Shown here: piece by piece, positions 28,642 through 34,636 of the stretch
Layout: each line of letters starts with the position of its first letter
Position numbering within the stretch: the stretch's first letter is position 1
IMG/VR virus record: IMGVR_UViG_3300035703_000107
Coordinates: 1-57,668 of that record
Length of the DNA: 57,668 nt
Direction: 5' to 3' (one strand)
Source: a virus
Translations under genes and position numbers: made by a program
The notes under the pieces: model-generated
Database searches by the model: none
The model's input: the letters and a program-made list of their open reading frames with translations, nothing else
What the model was told of the DNA's origin: nothing

Positions 28642-28814
28642 GGCGGGGTCAGCGGATTTCCCATATGGCAGATGTGGCGCACCAAGCTGATCCCTGTTTC
28701 CGAGGTGCGATAGTAAGCCCTCCTTTCCCGCGCAAGCGGAGGTCGCAAGACCAAGGCGTAACACCTAACGTCAAGGCAATCTGCTCGGGACGTGACAGCG
28801 GAGAGAGATCCGCC
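28642..28814 (+). ncRNA. Structured leader RNA candidate upstream of the nuclease gene
   Basis: A 196-nt gap between co-directional genes folds by eye into a compact RNA. GCGGAT (28652-28657) pairs with ATCCGC (28808-28813) to close it. Inside are CGCACC/GGTGCG (28678-28709), a CCGC-GCAA-GCGG GNRA hairpin (about 28728-28739) and a GGTC-GCAA-GACC GNRA hairpin (28741-28752). ACGTC/GACGT (28768-28793) has a loop with ATCTGC that can pair with GCAGAT at 28668-28673, a pseudoknot. The closing stem ends 8 nt before AAGGAG of the nuclease, so it could be a riboswitch-like leader. No known class was recognised. Confidence 0.55.
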
Positions 28815-28833
28815 CATATAACAAGGAGTGTGT

Positions 28834-29721
28834 GTGAATCTAACTAACCTACATGATCTACCTGAGGCATTTGTCAGAGCGGTCACCAATGATCCCTACA
28901 CGGGTGGTGGCGACATCTCAGTAACCAAGCTCATCGACTCCCCTCAGGTGCGGATTCTCCGCAAGCAATACGGTCATGCCGTGGTCGAGGATGTGAGCGA
29001 TCGGATCTGGTCTCTCCTCGGTCAGTCGGTTCACACCATCCTGGAACGTGCGGGCAACGAGACATCTGACATTCAGGAAGAACGTCTGTTTGCTGACGTT
29101 GATGGTTGGAAGCTGTCAGGTCAATTCGACAGAATGGAAGTTCGATCCAAGACGATGGACGATTACAAAGTGACCAGCACGTACAAAGTCACAGGCGATC
29201 ACAAGGATTGGGAACGTCAGCTGAATGTACTTCGCTGGCTTGCTATCCAGAATGGCTATGAAGTGGAGCGTCTGAGGATCGTGGCAATCCTGAGGGATTT
29301 TAGTAAGGCTAAAGGTCTTCGCGATCCAGACTATCCAAAGCAAGCGGTCGTTGTAGTTCCGATCGAGGTGTGGCCGATTGAAGAAACGTATCAGTACATC
29401 AGAACCCGTATCAGTCTGCATCAACAGGCAGAAGCAGGCACGATGGTTGAATGTACTGATGACGAAAGATGGTTTAGTGGCAACAAGTATGCATTGATGA
29501 AGAAAGGCGCAAAGCGAGCGATAAAACTATATGAGCGAAGAGAAGACATTCCGACCCCTCTCACTGACGGAACTTTTGTTGAGGAGAGAGCGGGGGTATA
29601 CAGGCGGTGCGCCGAATACTGCGAGGTCGCACCCTTCTGCGAGCAGTACAAACCTATTAGGGAGGCGGTTTCTACTTCCCTCTGGGAGAGTGATAACGGT
29701 GATGGAGGAAACGGGGTATGA
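28834..29721 (+). CDS. PD-(D/E)XK nuclease, RecB/Cas4-like
   Basis: GTG 28834 is preferred since AAGGAG ends 5 nt upstream; a GTG at 28828 lies inside that ribosome site. The 295-residue product has an N-terminal recognition helix (DISVTKLIDSPQVRILRKQY), a helix with HTILERAG, a beta core with SGQFDRMEV (D99) and DDYKVTS (D110-x-K112), and ERQLNVLRW, the Q-containing RecB motif. Near the C terminus RRCAEYCEVAPFC supplies three cysteines like the Cas4/AddB iron-sulfur cluster, though the fourth distant Cys is not evident. It likely degrades DNA ends to expose ssDNA for the ERF protein. Confidence 0.87.
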   Translation: MNLTNLHDLPEAFVRAVTNDPYTGGGDISVTKLIDSPQVRILRKQYGHAVVEDVSDRIWSLLGQSVHTILERAGNETSDIQEERLFADVDGWKLSGQFDRMEVRSKTMDDYKVTSTYKVTGDHKDWERQLNVLRWLAIQNGYEVERLRIVAILRDFSKAKGLRDPDYPKQAVVVVPIEVWPIEETYQYIRTRISLHQQAEAGTMVECTDDERWFSGNKYALMKKGAKRAIKLYERREDIPTPLTDGTFVEERAGVYRRCAEYCEVAPFCEQYKPIREAVSTSLWESDNGDGGNGV

Positions 29722-29854
29722 CAGTTACATCTGTGAGTACGACGTTCCCGAGATCCCGTTGGTAGCTGGCATGACTCGAGAGGAAATCGAAGATGGTCGG
29801 CGTGTGGAGTTTAGAAAAAGTTTTATTTTGAATCATGGCAAGGAGTGGAAGTAA
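29702..29854 (+). CDS. Small unknown acidic protein
   Basis: From ATG 29702 the product has 50 residues, MEETGYDSYICEYDVPEIPL, then AGMTREEIEDGRRVEFRKSF. It overlaps the nuclease end by 20 bp and its stop overlaps the next start as TAATG. The frame stays open to 29531 but that part is coding in the other frame. It is acidic and lacks clear domains. The function is unknown. Confidence 0.55.
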   Translation: MEETGYDSYICEYDVPEIPLVAGMTREEIEDGRRVEFRKSFILNHGKEWK

Positions 29855-30057
29855 TGGATAACAAATTGATGGATGTGGATGAGGCATCGCAATACGTTGG
29901 ACTCTCGCAGTTCACCGTGCGTCGCCTCGCAAGACAGGGGGTATTGCCTGCAGCAAAGATCGGTCGTGCGTATCGGTTCAAGCGTGAGGACATCGACTCC
30001 TATATCAGGACTCAGTACAAGGGAGCTAACGATGCCAATAGATCCAGTCAAGGCTGA
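29854..30057 (+). CDS. MerR-like excisionase/HTH protein
   Basis: ATG 29854 follows AAGGAG by 8 nt and gives 67 residues. MDVDEASQYVGLSQFTVRRL then ARQGVLPAAKIGRAYRFKRE and DIDSYI is a full winged-helix HTH_17 domain of the phage excisionase/MerR type. With an integrase and attP in the genome it is the natural excisionase, though distant (3 kb) from int. It may alternatively regulate transcription. It overlaps the next gene by 26 bp. Confidence 0.8.
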   Translation: MDNKLMDVDEASQYVGLSQFTVRRLARQGVLPAAKIGRAYRFKREDIDSYIRTQYKGANDANRSSQG

Positions 30058-30283
30058 GCAGCTCGAAGGTTTCATACGTCGCTGGGCTGAGTTCTCAGAT
30101 AACAATCCTCAGATTGTTCTAGGAGATTGGCTTCACACCTTCTCGATCATGATGGGCTTGGCCATGCGCCTGTCTGACATGAACGAGGAGGCGCTAGACG
30201 ATGCGTGCTATCGCATCGAGAAGATGGTGCGGTCATCCTTCGATAACTCGAGAGACCATATCAAACCAAGTTCATTGCAGTAG
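30032..30283 (+). CDS. Unknown 83-residue protein
   Basis: ATG 30032 (GGGAG upstream) gives MPIDPVKAEQLEGFIRRWAE and then FSDNNPQIVLGDWLHTFSIM and ALDDACYRIEKMVRSSFDNS. It is helical. Earlier in-frame codons lie inside the excisionase gene. It is not recognised. It is part of a tight run of small rightward genes. Confidence 0.6.
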   Translation: MPIDPVKAEQLEGFIRRWAEFSDNNPQIVLGDWLHTFSIMMGLAMRLSDMNEEALDDACYRIEKMVRSSFDNSRDHIKPSSLQ

Positions 30284-30294
30284 GGAGAATAAGA

Positions 30295-30498
30295 ATGGCA
30301 AAGGTAACTTTAGTGATCGAGGATTTACCCGAAGGGGGCGCTGACATTCTTCAGATTGCGGTGCAGACGGACGATGTAGTTGATCGGGAAAAAATTACTC
30401 CAGCACAGGAGATGGCTGCAACAGTTTTAGGTTTAATCGAATACGCAAGGGAACAATACGAGAATGATTCCATGTCCGAAGTGCAAGAAAAGGACTGA
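30295..30498 (+). CDS. Unknown small acidic protein
   Basis: The 67-residue product begins MAKVTLVIEDLPEGGADILQ and has VVDREKITPAQEMAATVLGL then an acidic end EQYENDSMSEVQEKD. The start has GGGAG. It overlaps the zinc-ribbon gene by 35 bp. The pattern V-T-L-V-I-E-D-L-P-x-G-x-x is common in small phage beta/alpha proteins of unknown role. Confidence 0.65.
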   Translation: MAKVTLVIEDLPEGGADILQIAVQTDDVVDREKITPAQEMAATVLGLIEYAREQYENDSMSEVQEKD

Positions 30499-30805
30499 TG
30501 TCTATGACTCCAGGATCAACACGCTTGGCCAGCTCAGACGCAAGAGGACGTGCCGTTCATGTGGCTGGCGATTCGCAACGATCGAAGTCATGGACTCGGG
30601 AAACCAGCTTCGGCAACTGGACGAACTTCCACCACCAAAACCCAAGGTGGAAAAAGTGCCCAAGCCCAAGCGAGATAAGCCTGTGAAGGTGAAGCAGTGG
30701 AAGCAAGAGAAAGTCAGACGCTTTGATGAGGATGACTTTGAGGAGGATGGCTACCAGGTGCCAGAGGATCTTCGGTATCTGATTAGCGATCGTGGTTTTG
30801 ACTAA
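30464..30805 (+). CDS. NrdR-like zinc ribbon protein without ATP cone
   Basis: The 113-residue product starts MIPCPKCKKRTDVYDSRINT and continues LGQLRRKRTCRSCGWRFATI. It copies the N-terminal zinc ribbon of the NrdR repressor (C-P-x-C, D-S-R, R-R-R-x-C-x-x-C-x-x-R-F-x-T). The ATP-cone domain that follows in NrdR is missing; instead comes a Pro/Lys-rich basic linker (55-85) and an acidic C-terminal part with FDEDDFEEDGYQVPEDLRYL. It could bind DNA near host nrd genes or RNA polymerase. No ribonucleotide reductase is encoded here. Confidence 0.8.
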   Translation: MIPCPKCKKRTDVYDSRINTLGQLRRKRTCRSCGWRFATIEVMDSGNQLRQLDELPPPKPKVEKVPKPKRDKPVKVKQWKQEKVRRFDEDDFEEDGYQVPEDLRYLISDRGFD

Positions 30806-30829
30806 CAGTATCAGTCGGGGAGATATGAT

Positions 30830-31087
30830 ATGAACATGCAAGAACTTAGTAGCAAGATGGATGAATCAGTACGGGTACTCCGTGACGTATTCGTTCATGA
30901 GCAGCAAGAGGCATTACTGATTGAGGTGGCGCATAGCCTGGTTGAGAAGCTGGCTTCGCGTGATGAAGAGATCGACAAGTTGAAGGATCACATCCTTCAC
31001 CTGAATTCAGAAATCAATTCGCTTCGCGCCCGCATCGACAAGTACGTGAGATTGGATGGTTATTCGTCGGAGGACTTGGATGAGTAA
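30830..31087 (+). CDS. Unknown coiled-coil protein
   Basis: The 85-residue product begins MNMQELSSKMDESVRVLRDV and has a helical core, ending with a coiled coil KLKDHILHLNSEINSLRARI and acidic YSSEDLDE. GGGGAG precedes the ATG. Its stop overlaps the next start by ATGAGTAA. It is not recognised. Oligomerisation through the coil is likely. Confidence 0.6.
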   Translation: MNMQELSSKMDESVRVLRDVFVHEQQEALLIEVAHSLVEKLASRDEEIDKLKDHILHLNSEINSLRARIDKYVRLDGYSSEDLDE

Positions 31088-31514
31088 GACACCAGTCGCC
31101 TACATGAAGGGGCAGTACGACTCTGGCTTCTTTGAGCCTGAGCACACCCAGACCTTCGGGCCTATCGAAGGAATCGGTGATGTGAACTCAGCTGAGAAAG
31201 GATCTGGCGCCCGCTACAACGGCGGCAAACCTGATCTCAGTTTGATCCCGCTTTCTACCCTCGAGGATGAGGCGCGGGTCTGGATGTACGGCAAACAGAA
31301 ATACGCCGCCTGGAACTGGACAAAGGGTATGCCTTGGTCGGTGCCACTCGCTTGTGCTCTGCGCCATCTAGCTGCATGGCAACGAGGTGAGGACATCGAT
31401 TCGGAGTCTGGTCAGCACCACCTGGCGCACGTCATGTGCAATCTCAGGATGCTGATGCTCTATTCCAAGACCTATCCAGAAGGAGATGACCGACCACCTA
31501 AGGAGAACCTATGA
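31080..31514 (+). CDS. dATP/dGTP diphosphohydrolase N-terminal-like (DUF5664) protein
   Basis: ATG 31080 has CGGAGG 8 nt upstream and gives 144 residues. The region from 40 matches DUF5664, which is related to the N-terminal domain of phage dATP/dGTP pyrophosphohydrolases: GARYNGGKPDLSLIPLSTLE, EARVWMYGKQKYAAWNWTKG and CALRHLAAWQRGEDIDSESG, then HHLAHVMCNLRMLM. MazG-like alpha-helical nucleotide hydrolases share the H-x-x-x-W/E-D-x-D pattern. It may trim the dNTP pool. No PurZ is seen, so a diaminopurine genome is not suggested. Confidence 0.75.
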   Translation: MSKTPVAYMKGQYDSGFFEPEHTQTFGPIEGIGDVNSAEKGSGARYNGGKPDLSLIPLSTLEDEARVWMYGKQKYAAWNWTKGMPWSVPLACALRHLAAWQRGEDIDSESGQHHLAHVMCNLRMLMLYSKTYPEGDDRPPKENL

Positions 31515-31771
31515 ACACAGACTTACTACGCACTCAGTTGTGGGGCGCAGCCAATGAGATTGATGGACTGAAGAACCGTATTCAGAACGCCGCGGATGTG
31601 CTCGAGATCATGGCGGTATCTGAGACAACGGAACCCCACTCAGGCGCATTGTGGTTTGTGCGCGATTCCATCAAGACACTATGTGAGTTGATGGATTTTG
31701 AAGTGGACAAGCTGATGGAAGTCTCACGTCAGTTGCATGAAGAAGAACCCAAGAAGAAGAAGGTTAAGTGA
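31511..31771 (+). CDS. Unknown helical protein
   Basis: The 86-residue product begins MNTDLLRTQLWGAANEIDGL and has KNRIQNAADVLEIMAVSETT, then LWFVRDSIKTLCELMDFEVD and a Lys-rich end. It starts by ATGA overlap and its stop overlaps the following GTG start. The pattern suggests a short helical bundle. It is not recognised. Confidence 0.6.
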   Translation: MNTDLLRTQLWGAANEIDGLKNRIQNAADVLEIMAVSETTEPHSGALWFVRDSIKTLCELMDFEVDKLMEVSRQLHEEEPKKKKVK

Positions 31772-32013
31772 GGCAGTCAAGACTTGGATCTCTCGTTGAA
31801 GTCAGCGTCAACATCGCGATCGGCTTCTTGATTAACTGGATTGCCAACATCCTCGTGCTACCCATGTTCGGGTTTGAGGTGACGGCAGGCCAGGCGTTCC
31901 AGATGGGATTGGTCTTCACGGTCATCTCAGTGGCAAGAAGCTACGTGGTGAGACGCTACTTCGAACAGCGGATCCACAAGGCTGCGATGAGGCTGGGCAA
32001 GAGACATGGGTGA
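31768..32013 (+). CDS. Small two-helix membrane protein, DUF7220-like
   Basis: A GTG at 31768 overlaps the preceding stop. The 81-residue product starts MRQSRLGSLVEVSVNIAIGF, then LINWIANILVLPMFGFEV and AFQMGLVFTVISVARSYVVR, giving two membrane helices with a basic C terminus (RRYFEQRIHKAAMRLGKRHG). The E-x-x-x-N-x-x-x-G-F-x-I-N-x-x-x-x-x-x-x-x-P sequence is a common signature of a widespread phage membrane family. The role is unknown. Confidence 0.8.
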   Translation: MRQSRLGSLVEVSVNIAIGFLINWIANILVLPMFGFEVTAGQAFQMGLVFTVISVARSYVVRRYFEQRIHKAAMRLGKRHG

Positions 32014-32269
32014 CCTGTTTACTGACCAGCTTTCTCAAGAAGAGAAGTGGGCAATAGAAATACAGGATTGCCGCGATCGGGTGGAGAGCAGGGTGATGGA
32101 AGCCTTGGCTCTTGGTCGGGCAAAGACAAAAAGAAAGGAGTTGTACAAGTCATGGCGTACTCAATATGGCGACGACATCGCCAAAGAATCCGCAAAGCTA
32201 GTGGAAGCAATTATCAAAGGGGATCTAGAGATCCCGAAATGGTTTCGAATAAGGAGAAGAAATAAGTGA
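32006..32269 (+). CDS. Unknown basic helical protein
   Basis: The 87-residue product begins MGDLFTDQLSQEEKWAIEIQ and has DRVESRVMEALALGRAKTKR, then KSWRTQYGDDIAKESAKLVE and a basic terminal IPKWFRIRRRNK. It overlaps the membrane protein gene by 8 bp and the next by 4 bp. It is not recognised; a DNA-binding or membrane-binding basic end is visible. Confidence 0.6.
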   Translation: MGDLFTDQLSQEEKWAIEIQDCRDRVESRVMEALALGRAKTKRKELYKSWRTQYGDDIAKESAKLVEAIIKGDLEIPKWFRIRRRNK

Positions 32270-32475
32270 GTGCACCACATGAAGTAGCAGAAGCAATGCT
32301 CTGCATCCGTGATCAGTGGAAAGAGCTGAACTTGCAACTAGCTGGCACTAACACCGACCACGACAAGGTGCTCGAGATGGCAACCTTGATTCGTGCGAAC
32401 GCTAGTGTGGTGAGGGACTGGAGTATTCACCAAACAGTAAGGGCTGCCGAAGCAGCCCCCAAAGTTACTTCTTAG
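32266..32475 (+). CDS. Unknown small protein
   Basis: GTG 32266 (GGAG upstream) overlaps the preceding stop. The 69-residue product begins MSAPHEVAEAMLCIRDQWKE and contains TDHDKVLEMATLIRANASVV then a C-terminal end KVTS. It is helical. Its final codons carry a strong hairpin and overlap the convergent leftward gene. It is not recognised. Confidence 0.55.
   Translation: MSAPHEVAEAMLCIRDQWKELNLQLAGTNTDHDKVLEMATLIRANASVVRDWSIHQTVRAAEAAPKVTS
32441..32458 (-). terminator. Stem-loop at a convergent gene junction
   Basis: GGGCTGC pairs with GCAGCCC around CGAA (rightward) or TTCG (leftward, a very stable UUCG loop). It sits inside the end of the rightward gene (32266-32475) and just after the stop of the leftward gene (32465). 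The T content downstream is low on both strands, so termination would be partial. Confidence 0.5.
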
Positions 32476-32767
32476 CGGTTCGAGTTCGAGTTGTTTTCTT
32501 GGCTTTGCCAGCACCACCTCGAGGCTTACGAAACGTGACGATCACTGGCCCCATCAACGCTTTGGCTAGCCCGTCGAGAATGTTCTTCTCGGGTAGCTTC
32601 ATCGTAGATGCAGCCTCACGAACTGCAGCGACTGCAGTATGCAGTTGTGGTTCATCGCCATTGAGAACCACGTTCTTCGCTGCTTGTTCTGCTAGCTTTT
32701 GCTGGAGGGCCGCACGCTTTGCCTCGAGCTTCTTGAGTTGCTCTTCATACGAGACGCGCATTTCCAT
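32465..32767 (-). CDS. Basic helical protein with Lys/Arg-rich tail
   Basis: The 100-residue product begins MEMRVSYEEQLKKLEAKRAA and has a coiled coil (LQQKLAEQAAKN), a helical middle (HTAVAAVREAASTMKLPEKN) and a Lys/Arg-rich end GKAKKTTRTRTAKK that could bind DNA. It stands alone leftward between the rightward block and the integrase promoter. An H-NS-like or replication accessory role is possible but not shown. It is convergent with the preceding gene, overlapping by 11 bp. Confidence 0.6.
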   Translation of the reverse strand: MEMRVSYEEQLKKLEAKRAALQQKLAEQAAKNVVLNGDEPQLHTAVAAVREAASTMKLPEKNILDGLAKALMGPVIVTFRKPRGGAGKAKKTTRTRTAKK

Positions 32768-32855
32768 TCCTTTCTTGAGTGGACTTGTGCCGATGAGGCG
32801 AAAGCATTGTAACTCTTTTTTCTGTTACATGTGTAGCACTAATAACTAATGGGTG

Positions 32856-32884
32856 TTGCTTATGTTGCATTATGTTGATACAAT
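32856..32884 (+). promoter_or_regulatory. Promoter of the integrase gene
   Basis: TTGCTT and TACAAT are separated by 17 bp and end 34 bp before the ATG at 32919. Upstream, TGTAAC and GTTACA form an inverted repeat around a T-rich spacer (32807-32828), and TATGTTG is repeated within the promoter. These could be operator sites controlling integrase. Confidence 0.65.
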
Positions 32885-32918
32885 TGTTTCGCGTGTCCTC
32901 GGCTGAAGAGAGGGAACT

Positions 32919-33989
32919 ATGAATCTCTACAGACGGGGTGATGTGTGGTGGGGTCGTTGGTCGGCTAACGGCCGTCAGGTGCGGATGTCTTCGAACACCA
33001 GTGACGAGCGGTTGGCTAAGCAATACCTTGCTCAGAAGTACAGCGAGTCTTTTCGTGAGGTCAAGCTGGGTGAGAAGCCCCGCAGAACTTGGGAAGAGTG
33101 CACGCAGCGGTACCTTGAGAAGCATCGTGACCTGAAGACTTTCGAGAAGTACGAGTATCAGTCTGCATGGTGGACGACGCAGTTCAAGCAGAAGGGCATC
33201 ACGTACATCGATCAGCTGGATCCTGAGGTAGTCGAGAAGATCTGCCTCGAGGAGTTGGCAAGACCGAAGAAGCGTGGTGGTGGTAAGCGGACTCCCGCGG
33301 ATGTGAATCGAAAGATTGCCTATCTGCGTGCAGTTGTGAACGCAGTCTATCGGACGTATCGGTGGGCTGATGGGGTGCCACCCCTGTTTGCAATGCTGCC
33401 TGGTGAGATCGAGCGTGATAAGGCGCTGGAACCCACCGAGGTACTGAGGCTAGCTCGAGCGTTGCCCGAGCCCTACGGGACGATGGCGAGGTTTGCGGTG
33501 GCAACAGGACTGCGGCGCATGAACGTTCTGCGACTGCGCTGGGAGTACGTGGATCTGGGTGCTCGGATGGTTCGCCTTCCGCATCAGATCATGAAGAACG
33601 GTCAGGAGCTGAGGCTACCCCTCAACAGTCTGGCAATTGAAATACTTCGTGGTCAGATGGGTAAGTCGAATGAGTGGGTGTTTGTGAAGAAGGATGGCAA
33701 CCCACCAGGCGAGATACCTTCCAAGGTTTGGACTGCCGCAACAAAGAAGGCAGGGTTGGAAGGGGTACGCTGGCACGATCTGAGGCACTCGTGGGCAACC
33801 ATCCTGGGGGAGAGTGGTATCCCTGAGCAGGAGATCCAAAGGCTGGGCGGATGGAAGGATGCGAGGATGGTAAAGCGGTACTCCAACCTCTCGGTCAGCC
33901 ACCTGTCCAAGGCAGCAGAGGTAGTGTCTGGAGCGTTTAGCACAGATTTAGCACAGTGCGATTTAGACGAACTCCAGAAAGCAGCGTAA
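32919..33989 (+). CDS. int: Tyrosine site-specific integrase
   Basis: The product has 356 residues. The N-terminal part (1-55) has the short beta-sheet arm-binding domain (MNLYRRGDVWWGRWSANGRQ); residues about 57-150 are the core-binding domain; 165-325 are the catalytic domain with R199 (TGLRRMNVLRLRW), K227 in a beta-hairpin (IMKNGQELRLPL), H286-x-x-R289 (WHDLRH), W312 in place of the second His, and the nucleophile Y321 (KRYSN). It catalyses recombination between attP, just downstream, and a bacterial tRNA-Met gene. Its C-terminal codons contain two attP arm repeats. Confidence 0.96.
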   Translation: MNLYRRGDVWWGRWSANGRQVRMSSNTSDERLAKQYLAQKYSESFREVKLGEKPRRTWEECTQRYLEKHRDLKTFEKYEYQSAWWTTQFKQKGITYIDQLDPEVVEKICLEELARPKKRGGGKRTPADVNRKIAYLRAVVNAVYRTYRWADGVPPLFAMLPGEIERDKALEPTEVLRLARALPEPYGTMARFAVATGLRRMNVLRLRWEYVDLGARMVRLPHQIMKNGQELRLPLNSLAIEILRGQMGKSNEWVFVKKDGNPPGEIPSKVWTAATKKAGLEGVRWHDLRHSWATILGESGIPEQEIQRLGGWKDARMVKRYSNLSVSHLSKAAEVVSGAFSTDLAQCDLDELQKAA

Positions 33990-34187
33990 GTACTTGGTTT
34001 GTTGGTGGGCCCAGTTGGATTCGAACCAACGACCAAGGGATTATGAGTTTGTTACTGATAATCCAATAGTAGGGCTGATTGCTTCATAACTGCTTGTATC
34101 GTAATTTTTATCGGTCGGGGACACGCAAACCTACCGAGCAGTGTGAAGCAGTGGATGGTGGTGTGTGCTAGCACAGTTTTAGCACAG
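33936..34187. other. Phage attachment site attP with two pairs of arm repeats
   Basis: TTTAGCACAG occurs at 33936-33945 and 33947-33956, and in a related pair at 34169-34176 (TAGCACAG) and 34178-34187 (TTTAGCACAG). In both pairs the repeats are 11 bp apart and in the same direction. They flank the tRNA-like core at 34003-34047. This is the pattern of arm-type integrase sites. The left pair lies inside the integrase gene end. Confidence 0.8.
34003..34047 (-). other. attP core identical in form to the 3' half of a tRNA-Met gene
   Basis: Reading leftward, this stretch gives an anticodon loop CTCATAA (anticodon CAT), half of its stem, a variable loop, a perfect T arm (GTTGG-TTCGAAT-CCAAC), a TGGGCCC acceptor strand, A and CCA. 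There is no 5' half, so it is not a tRNA gene. It matches what a phage carries to restore a tRNA-Met gene after integration. Confidence 0.88.
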
Positions 34188-34242
34188 CTAATGGACAAGG
34201 GATTGTCTCTCAGGGGGCAATCAGTAGGATAAGGGAGAACAT

Positions 34243-34389
34243 ATGAGCTCTTGGTTAATCATCGTGACGGGTCTGATCTACGGATACATCGCGATCGAAC
34301 AAGGCTTCAAAGGCAACATCGCAATGCTTATCGTGTACAGCGGGTACGCATTCAGCAATGTTGGCTTGTACTGGATGGCGACTAAATGA
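34243..34389 (+). CDS. 48-residue membrane protein
   Basis: ATG 34243 has AAGGGAG at good distance. The product begins MSSWLIIVTGLIYGYIAIEQ and continues with GFKGNIAMLIVYSGYAFSNV and GLYWMATK. Two hydrophobic helices are joined by a short G-F-K-G-N loop. This E-Q/W-x-x-x-G-N-x-x-M-x-x-x-(Y/F)-x-x-Y-A-x-(S/A)-N-x-G pattern is a common small phage membrane protein. Its stop codon lies in the first arm of a terminator. The role is unknown. Confidence 0.75.
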   Translation: MSSWLIIVTGLIYGYIAIEQGFKGNIAMLIVYSGYAFSNVGLYWMATK

Positions 34390-34420
34390 AAGTACTTTGC
34401 AATTTAGTCGCGACTTTTTT
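34378..34420 (+). terminator. Strong rho-independent terminator
   Basis: GCGACTAAAT pairs with ATTTAGTCGC (10 bp, 14-nt loop), followed by GAC and TTTTTT. The first arm contains the stop codon of the 48-residue gene. It should end the integrase-region transcript. A short third copy of TTTAGTCGCG follows at about 34434. Confidence 0.85.
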
Positions 34421-34423
34421 GAA

Positions 34424-34636
34424 ATGCGCTACGTTTTAGTCGCGGCTTATTTCGCAGTAATGGGCTTTGCTATGGGGAAGTTTCATTCTTCCTTGGATTA
34501 CATTCACTGCGATAGCTACACAAAGAATGGAGTGATGTGGCACGGATACGTCTCCATGAGAGATGGTGAGATCCGATGCTTTTGGAAAGAAGAGAGATAC
34601 CCCTGGCGCGTTGTCCAAGGGGTACCAGTTAACTAG
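34424..34636 (+). CDS. Small membrane-anchored protein
   Basis: From ATG 34424 the 70-residue product has an N-terminal helix MRYVLVAAYFAVMGFAMGKF then an aromatic soluble part with DYIHCDSYTKNG, WHGYVSMRDGEIRCFWKEER. The two cysteines may pair outside the cytoplasm. It begins just beyond a terminator and lacks a strong ribosome-binding site; its end overlaps the convergent giant gene by 4 bp. Read-through expression is needed, or it is a cargo gene with a weak promoter. The function is unknown. Confidence 0.5.
   Translation: MRYVLVAAYFAVMGFAMGKFHSSLDYIHCDSYTKNGVMWHGYVSMRDGEIRCFWKEERYPWRVVQGVPVN

Noticed and set aside
34003-34047. A second tRNA gene
   Set aside because: Only the anticodon loop, T arm and acceptor 3' strand are present; no 5' half can be folded. 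It is an attachment core.
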